Source: Streptomyces liangshanensis (GTDB lineage Bacteria > Actinomycetota > Actinomycetes > Streptomycetales > Streptomycetaceae). Taken from it: a stretch of DNA of 64,000 nucleotides. Below, piece by piece: positions 45,580-54,635 of this stretch (positions are counted from its first letter, which is position 1; the number at the start of each line of letters is the position of its first letter). The stretch is from NCBI RefSeq assembly GCF_011694815.1, contig NZ_CP050177.1:1922001-1986000 (forward strand). Reading direction: 5' to 3'. Below the pieces are notes generated by a model. That model was not told the origin of the DNA. It was given only the letters and a program-made list of their open reading frames with translations, and searched no databases. Both the position numbers and the translations under genes were made by a program.

Positions 45580-45738
45580 CGGATCCTTACGTCGCTGGGG
45601 GAAGTGAAGGCGGGGGGAGCCGCGGCCTCACGGCCCGGCGTACCCCTCGATCGTCACAACGCGTGACGGTCCGGATTGATTCCCGGCCGCGCCACCCGCT
45701 GCCCGACCCGTTGATGGTGGCACGCTTCCGCCCGGCCG

Positions 45739-47268
45739 TCACTCCGGTTTCACGGGCCGTTCCCGTGCCGTGTCCGGGGCCGCCCCCGGGTCGGTGTCCC
45801 GGCCGCCGGGCCGGTTCGCGGGGACGGTCTCGGTACGCCACTCCGGGTGACCGGGCATGGGCGGCGTCTTCTTCCCGTACAGCCAGGCCCGGAAGAAGCC
45901 GCTCAGGTCACGTCCCGCGACGTCCGAGGCCAGCGCGGTGAAGTCGGCCGTGGTGGCCGTGGAGTCCCGGTGCTGCCGGACCCAGAGCCGCTCCAGCCGC
46001 TGGAAGGCGCTCGCGCCGATCTCCTGGCGCAGCGCGTAGAGCACGAGGGCGCTGCCGTCGTAGACGACCGGCCGGAACAGGCTGATCTGGTGACCCGGTG
46101 TGGGCGGCTCGGGGGCGGCGGGCGGCCCGCCCTCCGCGCGCCAGCTGTCGGACATGCCGTACGCGGTGCGCATCCGCTCCTCCAGCGGCCGCTTGCCGTA
46201 CTCCTCGGCGTAGAGGGCCTCGTACCAGCTCGCGTGTCCTTCGTTGAGCCACAGGTCGGACCAGGTGCGCGGGGTGACGCTGTTGCCGAACCACTGGTGG
46301 GCCAGCTCGTGGACCATGATCGCGTCGACGTACCAGGCGGCGTACTCGGGGCGGGTGAAGAGGGCGCGTTCGAAGAGGGAGAGGGTTTGTGTCTCCAGCT
46401 CGAAGCCGGTCTCGGCGGTGGCGATCAGCAGCCCGTACGTCTCGAAGGGGTACGGGCCGACCTGCTGCTCCATCCATCGCATCTGCGCGGGGGTCTTCTT
46501 GAGCCAGGGCTCCAGCTTCGCCGTGTCGGCGGCCGGCACGACGTCGCGTACGGGCAGGCCGCGCGGTCCTTCGCGGTGCAGGACGGCCGACTTCCCGATG
46601 GAGACCTGCGCCAGCTCGGTGGCCATGGGGTGGTGGGTGCGGTAGGTCCAGGTGGTGGTGGCGCCCGCGCGGTTCTTCTCCTCCGGCAGCCCGTTGGCGA
46701 CGGCGGTGAGGTTCTCGGGGACGGTGATACGGAAGGTGAAGTAGGCCTTGTCGGCGGGGTGGTCGTTGCCGGGGAAGACACGGTGCCCGGCGTCCGCCTG
46801 GTTGGCCATCACCAGTCCGTCGGTGGTGCGCACCCAGCCGCCCGCCCGGCCCCGGGGGTCGCTGGTGTGGTGGACCGTGACCGCCATCCGGGCGCCGGCG
46901 CCGAGGGGCCTCGCGGGGGTGACGACCAGGTCCTCCCCGGCGGTGGCGAAGGTGGCGGGCTCGCCGTTGACCCGTACCGAGCGGACCGTGCCGTGGGTGA
47001 AGTCGAGGTTGACGCGCTCCAGCCGCTCCGTCGTCACGGCGTTGATCTTGGTGACGCTGTCCAGCGGTTTGGTGTTGTCGCCGCCGTAGGTGAGGTCGAG
47101 GTCGTAGGTGAGGACGTCGTAACCGGGGTTGCCCAGGGTCGGGAAGAGCGGATCGCCGATGCCGAGCGCCTCGGGCGTGGGCGGCGCCGCGGACGGGGTC
47201 GCGGCGACGAGGGTGGCCGAGGCGGCGGCGAGCAGGGCGGCGCGCAGCCGGCGGGAGGTGAGCAGCAT
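45739..47268 (-). CDS. Secreted M1-family metallopeptidase
   Basis: This 509-residue aminopeptidase-like enzyme has a signal peptide (MLLTSRRLRAALLAAASATL). The zinc site is HELAH (320–324) with the third ligand in LNEGHASW (Glu343). The usual GxMEN substrate motif is replaced by GFELETQT, as in a secreted actinobacterial M1 subgroup. The N-terminal beta domain is present, and the protein ends soon after the catalytic domain with a Pro/Arg-rich tail, so the large helical domain of classical PepN is missing. It should act outside the cell on peptides. It lies between the Rel homolog and hflX. Confidence 0.9.
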   Translation of the reverse strand: MLLTSRRLRAALLAAASATLVAATPSAAPPTPEALGIGDPLFPTLGNPGYDVLTYDLDLTYGGDNTKPLDSVTKINAVTTERLERVNLDFTHGTVRSVRVNGEPATFATAGEDLVVTPARPLGAGARMAVTVHHTSDPRGRAGGWVRTTDGLVMANQADAGHRVFPGNDHPADKAYFTFRITVPENLTAVANGLPEEKNRAGATTTWTYRTHHPMATELAQVSIGKSAVLHREGPRGLPVRDVVPAADTAKLEPWLKKTPAQMRWMEQQVGPYPFETYGLLIATAETGFELETQTLSLFERALFTRPEYAAWYVDAIMVHELAHQWFGNSVTPRTWSDLWLNEGHASWYEALYAEEYGKRPLEERMRTAYGMSDSWRAEGGPPAAPEPPTPGHQISLFRPVVYDGSALVLYALRQEIGASAFQRLERLWVRQHRDSTATTADFTALASDVAGRDLSGFFRAWLYGKKTPPMPGHPEWRTETVPANRPGGRDTDPGAAPDTARERPVKPE

Positions 47269-47363
47269 GGACCACCGCTACCAGCGCGGGGCCGCCGTAC
47301 CCGGCCGACTCGCGCGGATCCCACCCGAACGGGTGCGGGCCCGCCGGGCGGGCCCCCCGGTCC

Positions 47364-49439
47364 TCAGGCCGTCGCCGGCTGCTGGGCGCGGCTGACGTCG
47401 TACACGCCCGGTACGTCGCGCATCGCGCGCATGAGACCCGGCAGCCCCGCCGCGTCCGGGAGTTGGAGCGTGTACGTGTGCCGTACGCGCTGTTCGCTCG
47501 GCGGCTCGACGGTCGCCGAGACGATCGCCGCGTCCGCCGTGGCGATGGCCTCCGTGAGGTCCGCGAGCAGGCCCGGTCGGCCGAAGGACTCGGCGTAGAG
47601 CGTGACGCGGCATTCGGCCGCGTCGCCCCAACTCACCCCGACCGGGGCCCGGTCGAGCGCCTTCATCCGCGCGACGGCCGGACACTCCACCCGGTGCACG
47701 GTGACGGCGCCGCCGCGTACGGCGAAGCCGACGACCGCGTCGGGCGGTACGGGCGTGCAGCAGCCCGCGAGCCGTACGGTCGCGCCCGGCAGGTCCACCA
47801 CGGCGTTGGAGGCCCCGCGCCGGTCGGCGGTGAGCGCGGCGGGCGCCCTGGGCGTCGCGGCGGGCGCCTTGACGCTCTCCGGATGCGCGGCCAGCCACCC
47901 GGTGATCGCGATCCTGGCGGCGGGGGTACGGGCGTGGTCGAGCCACTCCGGGGAGGGCCCGGAGGTCGCGTCGTGGGACAGGAGCAGCTGGACGGTGTCG
48001 CCGTCCCGCAGGACCGTACTGAGCGTCGCCAGGCGGCCGTTGACGCGCGCGCCGAGGCAGCTGTGGGCGGCCTCGCCGTACTGCGCGTACGCGGCGTCCA
48101 CGCAACTCGCCCCGGCCGGCAGCCCGAGCATGCCCCCCTCGGCGCGGAAGACCGTGATCTCGCCGTCCTGCGCGAGGTCCGCGCGCAGGGTGGTCCAGAA
48201 GGTGTCCGGGTCGGGGGCGGCCTGCTGCCACTCCAGGAGCCGGGAGAGCCAGCCGGGCCTGGTGGGGTCCTCGCGCTCGCCGTCCTGCGGCTCGGCGACG
48301 TCCACGGAGGCGTACGGGTTGCCGAGCGCGACCACGCCCGCCTCGGCGACGCTGTGCATCTGGTGCGTACGGATGAGGACTTCGGCGACGGCCCCGTCCG
48401 GTCCCGCGACCGCCGTGTGGAGCGACTGGTACAGGTTGAACTTGGGCGCGGCGATGAAGTCCTTGAACTCGGAGATCACCGGCGTGAAGCAGGTGTGCAG
48501 TTCACCGAGCACCGCGTAGCAGTCGGCGTCCTCGCCGACCAGCACCAGCAGCCGGCCGAAGTCGGTGCCGCGCAGCTCGCCGCGCTTGAGCCTGGACCGG
48601 TGGACGGACACGAAGTGCCGTGGCCTGACGAGGACTTCGGCGGTGATGTCGGCCTCCCGCAGCACGTGCCTGACGTCCTCGCAGATCGCGGCGAGCGCGT
48701 CCCCGGCGGTGGCGTTGTCGGCGATCAGCTCGCGCGTGCGGGCGTACTCCTCCGGGTGGAGGATCGCGAACACCAGGTCCTCCAGCTCGGTCTTGAGCGC
48801 CTGGACGCCGAGCCGTTCGGCGAGCGGGATCAGGACGTCGCGGGTGACCTTGGCGATCCTGGCCTGCTTCTCCGGGCGCATGACGCCGAGCGTGCGCATG
48901 TTGTGCAGCCGGTCCGCCAGCTTGATCGACATGACCCTGACATCGTTGCCGGTGGCCACCAGCATCTTGCGGAACGTCTCGGGCTCCGCGGCCGCGCCGT
49001 AGTCGACCTTCTCCAGCTTGGTCACGCCGTCGACCAGGTAGCAGACCTCGTCGCCGAACTCCGCCCGCACCTGGTCGAGCGTCACGTCCGTGTCCTCGAC
49101 GGTGTCGTGGAGCAGGGACGCGGTCAACGTCGTGGTCTCGGCGCCCAGTTCGGCGAGGATCAGGGTCACGGCGAGCGGGTGGGTGATGTAGGGCTCGCCG
49201 CTCTTGCGGAACTGCCCGCGGTGCGAACGCTCCGCCAGGACGTACGCCTGGTGCAGCACGGAGAGGTCGGCGTCGGGGTGGTGGGCCCGGTGCGCGTCGG
49301 CGACGTGGCCGATGGCGTCCGACAACCGCCCCCGGGAGGCGGGCCCTAACAGCGCGGCCCTGCCGAGCCTGCGCAGGTCGATCCGGGGAAGGCCGCGTCT
49401 GCGGCCGTGGGCACCAGGGCTGGTGGCCTCTGCGCTCAT
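47364..49439 (-). CDS. rshA: RelA/SpoT homolog (RshA-like) (p)ppGpp enzyme
   Basis: This 691-residue long Rel/Spo protein starts at ATG 49439 with GGAGGTG upstream. The HD hydrolase domain is intact (ERSHRGQFRKSGEPYITHP, LLHDTVEDTD, KLADRLHNMRTLG). The synthetase domain keeps EFKDFIAAPKFNLYQSLHTA and EVLIRT. Its first half is altered: the usual YSIY-type and D-L-x-x-x-R segments read VSVHRSRL and GTDFGRLLVLV, losing the Asp and Arg. TGS (ITVFRAEGGMLGLPAGASC), a zinc/helical linker and a C-terminal ACT domain (VTLYAESFGRPGLLADLTEA) follow. The position beside dapF matches rshA (SCO5794), the second Rel enzyme of S. coelicolor besides relA. Confidence 0.87.
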   Translation of the reverse strand: MSAEATSPGAHGRRRGLPRIDLRRLGRAALLGPASRGRLSDAIGHVADAHRAHHPDADLSVLHQAYVLAERSHRGQFRKSGEPYITHPLAVTLILAELGAETTTLTASLLHDTVEDTDVTLDQVRAEFGDEVCYLVDGVTKLEKVDYGAAAEPETFRKMLVATGNDVRVMSIKLADRLHNMRTLGVMRPEKQARIAKVTRDVLIPLAERLGVQALKTELEDLVFAILHPEEYARTRELIADNATAGDALAAICEDVRHVLREADITAEVLVRPRHFVSVHRSRLKRGELRGTDFGRLLVLVGEDADCYAVLGELHTCFTPVISEFKDFIAAPKFNLYQSLHTAVAGPDGAVAEVLIRTHQMHSVAEAGVVALGNPYASVDVAEPQDGEREDPTRPGWLSRLLEWQQAAPDPDTFWTTLRADLAQDGEITVFRAEGGMLGLPAGASCVDAAYAQYGEAAHSCLGARVNGRLATLSTVLRDGDTVQLLLSHDATSGPSPEWLDHARTPAARIAITGWLAAHPESVKAPAATPRAPAALTADRRGASNAVVDLPGATVRLAGCCTPVPPDAVVGFAVRGGAVTVHRVECPAVARMKALDRAPVGVSWGDAAECRVTLYAESFGRPGLLADLTEAIATADAAIVSATVEPPSEQRVRHTYTLQLPDAAGLPGLMRAMRDVPGVYDVSRAQQPATA

Positions 49440-49564
49440 GGGGCACCTCCGGCAGCTTCGACCGGCGGTGGAGGAGCAGGAGCGCCCTCCGGGCCGGTGC
49501 TTGATGCTACCGAGCCCACCACGTGGTCCGGACCAGCTCCCGCCCAGCGTGAAACTGATCACTC

Positions 49565-49576
49565 GTTCGAGCGAAC
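49565..49576. promoter_or_regulatory. Perfect palindrome upstream of the Rel gene
   Basis: GTTCGAGCGAAC is a perfect 12-bp palindrome between dapF and the Rel start, 126 bp before the latter. It is an everted arrangement of the half-sites seen in SOS boxes, so it is not a LexA site. A regulatory role is a guess. Confidence 0.3.
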
Positions 49577-49611
49577 ATCAGGGGAAGATCCGTGCCCCCG
49601 CGGGCGGCCGG

Positions 49612-50526
49612 TCAGCCGAACGCCGTTGCCTGCCAGGTGGGTTCGAGGTGACCCTCCGCCACGATGACGGCGGGGCCGGTCATCTCGATGCCGCCGTCCG
49701 GGCGTTCCGTGACGACGAGCCGGCCGCCGGGGAGGTCCACCGTGTACGTGACGGGCTCCCCGGTCGCCGCGGGGTCCACGCCGTCCCTGCGGGCGGCGGC
49801 GACGGCCACGGCGCACGCGCCCGTACCGCAGGAGCGGGTCTCCCCCGAGCCCCGCTCGTGGACGCGCATGGCGACGTGCCGCGGGCCCCGGTCCACGACG
49901 AACTCGACGTTGACCCCGTCCGGGTAGGCGGTGGCGGGGGTGACGGCGGGCGCCGCGAAGAGCGTGCCCGCGAGCGCCAGGTCCTCGACGAAGGTGACGG
50001 CGTGCGGGTTGCCCATGTTGACGTTACGGGCGGTCGTGGCGCGACCGTCGACGGTGACCGTCACCTCGCCGCCGGGGAGCGCCGCGCGGCCCATGTCGAC
50101 GGTGATGTCGCCGTCGTCGGCGCCGGTGCCCTTGGCGAGATGGACCTTCTTGACCCCGCCGCGGGTGGCGACGGCGAGATCGCCCGGCTCGGCCAGCCCG
50201 GCGCGGCGCAGGTAGCGGGCGAAGACGCGGACGCCGTTGCCGCACATCTCGGCGACGGACCCGTCGGCGTTGCGGTAGTCCATGAACCACTCGGCCTCGC
50301 CGGCCAGGTCCCGCGCCTCGGGGTGGGCCGCCGACCGGACGACGTGCAGCAGCCCGTCGCCGCCGATGCCGGCCCGCCGGTCGCAGAGCGCGGCGACGGC
50401 GTGGGCGGGCAGGTCGATGACGTTGTCCGGGTCGGGGATGATCACGAAGTCGTTCTCGGTCCCGTGACCCTTGAGGAAGGCGATCGGTGCGGCGGAGGCC
50501 GTCGGCGAGGTGCTCACGGGATCCAT
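49612..50526 (-). CDS. dapF: Diaminopimelate epimerase
   Basis: This 304-residue enzyme converts LL- to meso-diaminopimelate for lysine and peptidoglycan (streptomycetes use LL-DAP in the wall and need meso-DAP for lysine). The two catalytic cysteines are in VAEMCGNGVRVF and TRSCGTGACAVAV. KGHGTENDFVII and GIGGDGLL at the N-terminus are typical. The ATG at 50526 and a GTG four codons later are both possible starts; neither has a strong ribosome binding site. It follows a small membrane protein gene by 47 bp and is part of the miaA–membrane protein–dapF line of genes. Confidence 0.95.
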   Translation of the reverse strand: MDPVSTSPTASAAPIAFLKGHGTENDFVIIPDPDNVIDLPAHAVAALCDRRAGIGGDGLLHVVRSAAHPEARDLAGEAEWFMDYRNADGSVAEMCGNGVRVFARYLRRAGLAEPGDLAVATRGGVKKVHLAKGTGADDGDITVDMGRAALPGGEVTVTVDGRATTARNVNMGNPHAVTFVEDLALAGTLFAAPAVTPATAYPDGVNVEFVVDRGPRHVAMRVHERGSGETRSCGTGACAVAVAAARRDGVDPAATGEPVTYTVDLPGGRLVVTERPDGGIEMTGPAVIVAEGHLEPTWQATAFG

Positions 50527-50573
50527 CGTACGAGGTCAGGGCCGCGAGGCTCGGCGTACGGGGCGGACGCGCC

Positions 50574-51011
50574 TCAGCGGAGGCGGGCGACCCGCCACAC
50601 GGCGAGGGCCACCACGGCCGCGCCCACGGTGACGTACAGGGCGATGACCCGCCAGTCGGGGCGCTCCCCCGAGGCCCGGGAAGGCAGTCCGGGCCAGGTG
50701 TGGCCGACCTTACGGGCCGCCATCATGCCCCAGCCGGCGGCGCAGCAGCTGATCAGGAGCCCCAGCATGGCGACGACCGCCCCGCCGTCCCCCGTACCGA
50801 AGGCGAGCGGGAAGGCGAACATCAGGGACCCCACCGCGGCCAGGACAACGATCGGCGCGAGCTGCCAGATCCGCAGCCTGCGCTGGGGGCGCAGCTCGAC
50901 CTCGACCTCCGGGGTGGTGGTCTCCTCGTCGGGCCCGTCGGGACTCAGGCGCGGCGCGTCCTCCTGGGTCTGCCGCGCCGCGGGGTCTCCGTCGCGAGGG
51001 CCGGCCTCCAT
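50574..51011 (-). CDS. Small membrane protein between miaA and dapF
   Basis: This 145-residue protein starts at ATG 51011 behind GGGAGGG; an in-frame GTG at 51068 is possible but has no good site. The first 45 residues are acidic and cytoplasmic-looking. Three hydrophobic segments follow: LAPIVVLAAVGSLMFAFPLA, MLGLLISCCAAGWGMMAA and VIALYVTVGAAVVALAVW. There is no recognised domain. Its conserved place between miaA and dapF suggests only an operon relationship. Confidence 0.72.
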   Translation of the reverse strand: MEAGPRDGDPAARQTQEDAPRLSPDGPDEETTTPEVEVELRPQRRLRIWQLAPIVVLAAVGSLMFAFPLAFGTGDGGAVVAMLGLLISCCAAGWGMMAARKVGHTWPGLPSRASGERPDWRVIALYVTVGAAVVALAVWRVARLR

Positions 51012-51118
51012 CGCCACGCGCCCTCCCAACTCGGACTCCACTGGTCGATCGATGCTCGATGATGGCACGCCCGTGGGTACGGGAATGACGGCCTGAGCGT
51101 CCCGATGCCATCACGTGA

Positions 51119-52057
51119 TCAGGCTGTGACCGCTCGTTCGACCAACGTCAATGCGCGCCGCGGGAGTTCCTCGCGGTGCTCCGTGCCGCCGTCCAGCCAG
51201 TGCACGCGCGAGTCGCGGCGGAACCACGAGTCCTGACGTCGTGCGAAGCGCTTCGTGGCGCGTACGGTCTCGGCCCGTGCCTCGTCGTCGGTGCACTCGC
51301 CCGCGAGCGCGGACAGCAACTGCTGGTAGCCGAGGGCGCGGGAGGCCGTACGCCCTTCGCGCAGGCCCTCCCCCTCCAGGGCGCGTACCTCGTCCGCGAA
51401 CCCCGCCTCCCACATCCGGTCCACCCGCAGGGTGATCCGCTCGTCGAGCTCCGGGCGCGCCACGTCGACCCCGATCTGGAGGGTGTCGTACACCGCGTCG
51501 TGCCCGGGCAGGTTGGCGGTGAACGGCTTGCCGGTGATCTCGATCACCTCCAGCGCCCTGACGATGCGGCGGCCGTTGCTGGGCAGGATCGCGCGGCCCG
51601 CCGGGGGGTCGGCGGCGGCCAGCCGGGCGTGCAGCGCCCCGGAGCCGCGGAGGGTCAGTTCGTCCTCCAGCCGGGCGCGGACCTCGGGGTCGGTGCCGGG
51701 GAAGTTCAGGGCGTCGATGGCGCCCCGTACGTACAGCCCGGAGCCTCCGACCAGCACCGGCGTACGGCCCGCGGCGAGCAGGCGGTCGATCTCCGCCCGG
51801 GCGCGCCGCTGGTACTCGGCGACGCTGGCGGCCTCGGTGACGTCCCAGATGTCCAGGAGGTGGTGCGGGACGCCGGCGCGCTCCTCCGTCGTCAGCTTGG
51901 CCGTTCCGATGTCCATCCCCCGGTACAGCTGCATGGAGTCGGCGTTGACGACCTCACCGTCGAGTTGCCTGGCGAGATGAACGCCCAGATCGGACTTGCC
52001 GGCCGCGGTGGGACCGACGACGGCGATGACTCGTGGTGCGGGAGATGCGGTGGTCAC
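51119..52057 (-). CDS. miaA: tRNA dimethylallyltransferase
   Basis: This 312-residue MiaA prenylates A37 of tRNAs reading UNN codons. The P-loop reads VVGPTAAGKSDL (residues 13–24). Then come DSMQLYRGMDIGTAKLT, HHLLDIWDV, VLVGGSGLYVRGAIDAL, and the tRNA-contacting region with FARRQDSWFRRD. It starts at GTG 52057. MiaB, which methylthiolates the same base, is encoded about 3.3 kb away on the same strand. Confidence 0.96.
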   Translation of the reverse strand: MTTASPAPRVIAVVGPTAAGKSDLGVHLARQLDGEVVNADSMQLYRGMDIGTAKLTTEERAGVPHHLLDIWDVTEAASVAEYQRRARAEIDRLLAAGRTPVLVGGSGLYVRGAIDALNFPGTDPEVRARLEDELTLRGSGALHARLAAADPPAGRAILPSNGRRIVRALEVIEITGKPFTANLPGHDAVYDTLQIGVDVARPELDERITLRVDRMWEAGFADEVRALEGEGLREGRTASRALGYQQLLSALAGECTDDEARAETVRATKRFARRQDSWFRRDSRVHWLDGGTEHREELPRRALTLVERAVTA

Positions 52058-52147
52058 CGGCCCAGTCTCGCAAACTCCGGGGCCCCGGCAGAACCACTTG
52101 TGTGACCGGACGATTCCGGAGCGCTTCCGGGCGGGGCCGCCGGGTCG

Positions 52148-53092
52148 CTACACGGCGTCCTGTCGTTCTAGCCACTTCGTGATCACCAGGTTCGTCTCCT
52201 CCGGCTTCTCCTGCTGGATCCAGTGGCCGCAATCGAGACTGACCACCTCCACGTGGGGCACGAACTCCGCCGGCCTCGGGGACTTCTGAACCAGGTCACG
52301 GTCGCCGTGGATCATGAGCGTGGGCTGCCGGACGACCGGGTCCACGTCCGCCAGCAGGTGCCAGTTGCGGTCGAGGTTCCGGTACCAGTTCACCCCGCCC
52401 GTGAACCCCGCCGACTCGAAGGCGGAGACGAAGACGGCCAGCTCGCCGTCGCTCATCACGGGCTCACCGAGCGGCTCTTCCGCGCGGGCGAGATCGATCA
52501 ACGCCATACCCGGCCGAGGCTCCTTGGGGGGCTCGTTCTTCCGGTACAGGTTGCGAAGGAACCGGAAGGTGTTCTCCTCGAAGACGGCGTCCGCGACGCC
52601 GGGCCGCCGGTTGAAGTGGACGAAATAGAAGTCGTCGCCGAACACCTCTTCCATGAACTCCAGCCAGGGCCTTTCCCCCCTCTCCTGATAGGGCAGGCTC
52701 AGGTTGATGACTTTGTTCACCCGCTTCGGATGCAGCAGGGCCAGACCCCAGACGACCATCGCGCCCCAGTCATGGCCGATGAAGGTGGCGTCCGCGTATC
52801 CGTAGTGGTCGAGGAGTCCGACGAGGTCACCCGTGAGGTGCTCGATGTCGTAGTCCGTCACTTCGGCCGGACGGGACGAATTGCCGTACCCCCGCTGGTT
52901 CGGGACGATGACGTGGTATCCCGCCGCGACCAGCGCGGGGACCTGGTAGCGCCAGGAAAAGGCGTGCTCGGGCCAGCCGTGGCAGAGGACGACGGGCTTT
53001 CCGGCATTCTCCCGTCCCGCTTCGAAGACTTCGAGTTCCACGCCGTTGACCGGGACAAGGCTGGGCTCGGGGAATGCGGCCGGATCGAACAT
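52148..53092 (-). CDS. Alpha/beta hydrolase, epoxide hydrolase-like
   Basis: This 314-residue protein has the oxyanion motif HGWPEHAFSW, a nucleophile elbow GHDWGAMVVW (Asp nucleophile, as in epoxide hydrolases and haloalkane dehalogenases), the cap region with NWYRNLDRNW (a tyrosine typical of epoxide hydrolases), the acid in MIHGDRDLV and the final catalytic His in DCGHWIQQE. The residues favour soluble epoxide hydrolase activity. It is divergent from a WYL-domain regulator, with a 23-bp palindrome between them, so it is probably that regulator's target. Confidence 0.9.
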   Translation of the reverse strand: MFDPAAFPEPSLVPVNGVELEVFEAGRENAGKPVVLCHGWPEHAFSWRYQVPALVAAGYHVIVPNQRGYGNSSRPAEVTDYDIEHLTGDLVGLLDHYGYADATFIGHDWGAMVVWGLALLHPKRVNKVINLSLPYQERGERPWLEFMEEVFGDDFYFVHFNRRPGVADAVFEENTFRFLRNLYRKNEPPKEPRPGMALIDLARAEEPLGEPVMSDGELAVFVSAFESAGFTGGVNWYRNLDRNWHLLADVDPVVRQPTLMIHGDRDLVQKSPRPAEFVPHVEVVSLDCGHWIQQEKPEETNLVITKWLERQDAV

Positions 53093-53174
53093 GGGGATTC
53101 TCGCTTCTTTCTGTCGGGCTGTTCGGGCGGCAGGGGATCTGCCGCTGAGGTCGTGCCGCCATCCTGCCGAGCGG

Positions 53175-53197
53175 AACCGGTCATCCCATGACCGGTT
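53175..53197. promoter_or_regulatory. Palindromic operator between hydrolase and WYL regulator
   Basis: AACCGGTCAT (53175–53184) and ATGACCGGTT (53188–53197) are perfect 10-bp arms separated by CCC. It is 83 bp upstream of the hydrolase start and 20 bp before the regulator's GTG start, a good place for a divergently acting repressor. Confidence 0.75.
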
Positions 53198-53217
53198 TCC
53201 CGTGGAAAAGTTGCGGT

Positions 53218-54165
53218 GTGCGAATCGACCGGCTGGTGGCCGTCCTCCTCCTGCTGCAACGACGCGAGCGGGTGACGGCGGCGGAGGTCGCCCGGGAGTT
53301 GGAGGTGTCCGAGCGGACCGCCCGGCGCGACCTCGACGCCCTGGCCATGGCCGGGGTTCCCCTGTACGCCACGCAGGGCCGGGGCGGCGGCTGGCGCCTC
53401 GTGGGCGGCGCCCGTACCGACCTGTCCGGGCTGACGGCCGGCGAGGCCCGCGCCCTGTTCCTGGTGGCCGGCCCGGCCTCGGCCGCGACCCCCACGGTGA
53501 AGGCGGCCCTGCGCAAACTCGTCCATGCCCTGCCGGAGCCCTTCCGGGCGCACGCCGAGGCGGCGGCCTCGTCGCTGGTCATGGACCCGCGCCAGTGGGG
53601 GGCGGGCCGGGTCGAGCACCGCCCTCCTCCCTTCCTCGACGCACTCCAGGACGCGGTGATCCGCGGCGTCCAGGTGCGGCTCGGCTATGTCGACGGCAAA
53701 GGCGCGGAGACCGCGCGGACCGTCCACCCGCTGGGCATCGTCGCCAAGGGCCCGTCGTGGTACCTCGTCTCCGACACGGAGGCCGGCCGGCGGACCTTCC
53801 GGATCGACCGCGTGTCGTCCGTCGACCCGACCGGCGATCCCGTGCGCCGGCCCGGGGACTTCGACCTCGCCGGAAGCTGGCACGCGATCGCCGACGAGAT
53901 CGACCGCCGGCGAATGCCCCTGGAGATCCGGGCGGTGTGCGCGCCCCACGGGATCGGCCTGCTCCGGATGGGCTTCGGCAACCGGCTCCAGGTGGGAGGA
54001 GCCGCGGCCGACGGCCGTATCGAGGTCCTGATCCGGGGGTACGACGCGTACACGCTCGCCGGCGAACTGGCCGGACTGGTCGAATGGCTGGAAGTGACCG
54101 GCCCTCCGGAGGTGCGGGACCACCTGGCCTCGATCGGGGCGGCACTCGTCGAGCGCTACGGCTGA
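53218..54165 (+). CDS. HTH/WYL-domain transcriptional regulator
   Basis: This 315-residue DeoR-like regulator has a helix-turn-helix at residues 3–60 (RLVAVLLLLQRRERVTAAEV, then LEVSERTARRDLDALAMAGV). A WYL domain (about 135–215, with PSWYLVSDTEAGRRTFRIDR) and a C-terminal WCX-type extension follow. WYL domains bind nucleic acid or small ligands. I chose GTG 53218 over ATG 53188 because the ATG lies inside the palindrome's right arm and would put the operator in coding sequence. It is divergent from the epoxide hydrolase-like gene. Confidence 0.88.
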   Translation: MRIDRLVAVLLLLQRRERVTAAEVARELEVSERTARRDLDALAMAGVPLYATQGRGGGWRLVGGARTDLSGLTAGEARALFLVAGPASAATPTVKAALRKLVHALPEPFRAHAEAAASSLVMDPRQWGAGRVEHRPPPFLDALQDAVIRGVQVRLGYVDGKGAETARTVHPLGIVAKGPSWYLVSDTEAGRRTFRIDRVSSVDPTGDPVRRPGDFDLAGSWHAIADEIDRRRMPLEIRAVCAPHGIGLLRMGFGNRLQVGGAAADGRIEVLIRGYDAYTLAGELAGLVEWLEVTGPPEVRDHLASIGAALVERYG

Positions 54166-54293
54166 GCCCGCCTGGTGCGGGGAAATGCGCGGAGTGCGGT
54201 GCCCGCGAGTACGCTGGAAAGCGGATATGGGGGCATTGGGAGTGATATGCCCCTCACGTGCCGTCGCACGTGTCTTCCGAGGGAAGGTGGGCC

Positions 54294-54590
54294 ATGGGCC
54301 TCATGGATTCGTTCAAGGCCAAGCTGTCTCCGGCCAAGGAAAAGGTGTCCGACCTCGCCCAGCAGCACGGGGGCAGGATCGGCGAGGGCTTGGACAAGGC
54401 CGCCCGTACGGTCGACCAGCGGACCAAGGGCAAGTACAGCGACAAGATCGACTCGGGTACGGACAAGGCCAAGAGCGCGTTGGACCGGCTCGCGCACAAG
54501 GACGACGGTGGGACCTCGCCCGGCGGCCCGACTCCCGGGCCCGGGAGCACGCCGCCCGGGGGCATGCCGCCTCCGCCGCCTCCCGCCTGA
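54294..54590 (+). CDS. MT0933-type antitoxin-like small protein
   Basis: This 98-residue protein starts at ATG 54294 with AAGGTGG upstream. The N-terminal 70 residues match the MT0933 (Rv0909)-like antitoxin family: MGLMDSFKAKLSPAKEKVSD, then RIGEGLDKAARTVDQRTKGK and DKIDSGTDKAKSALDRL. A Gly/Pro tail (GGMPPPPPPA) follows. No toxin gene is adjacent: the WYL gene is upstream and the next gene is convergent. It could be a solitary stress protein. Family membership is recognisable, the function is not. Confidence 0.8.
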   Translation: MGLMDSFKAKLSPAKEKVSDLAQQHGGRIGEGLDKAARTVDQRTKGKYSDKIDSGTDKAKSALDRLAHKDDGGTSPGGPTPGPGSTPPGGMPPPPPPA

Positions 54591-54635
54591 CCCGTGACGC
54601 CTGACTAGTGGTGCCCGGCGCCTGATGTCCCGTGG

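Noticed and set aside
49565..49576. SOS box upstream of the Rel gene
   Set aside because: The half-sites GTTCG and CGAAC are in the reverse order from a LexA box, so the site does not fit LexA binding.
53188..53217. Upstream ATG start for the WYL regulator
   Set aside because: It lies in the right arm of the palindrome and adds ten residues before the HTH that do not look conserved. GTG 53218 is preferred.
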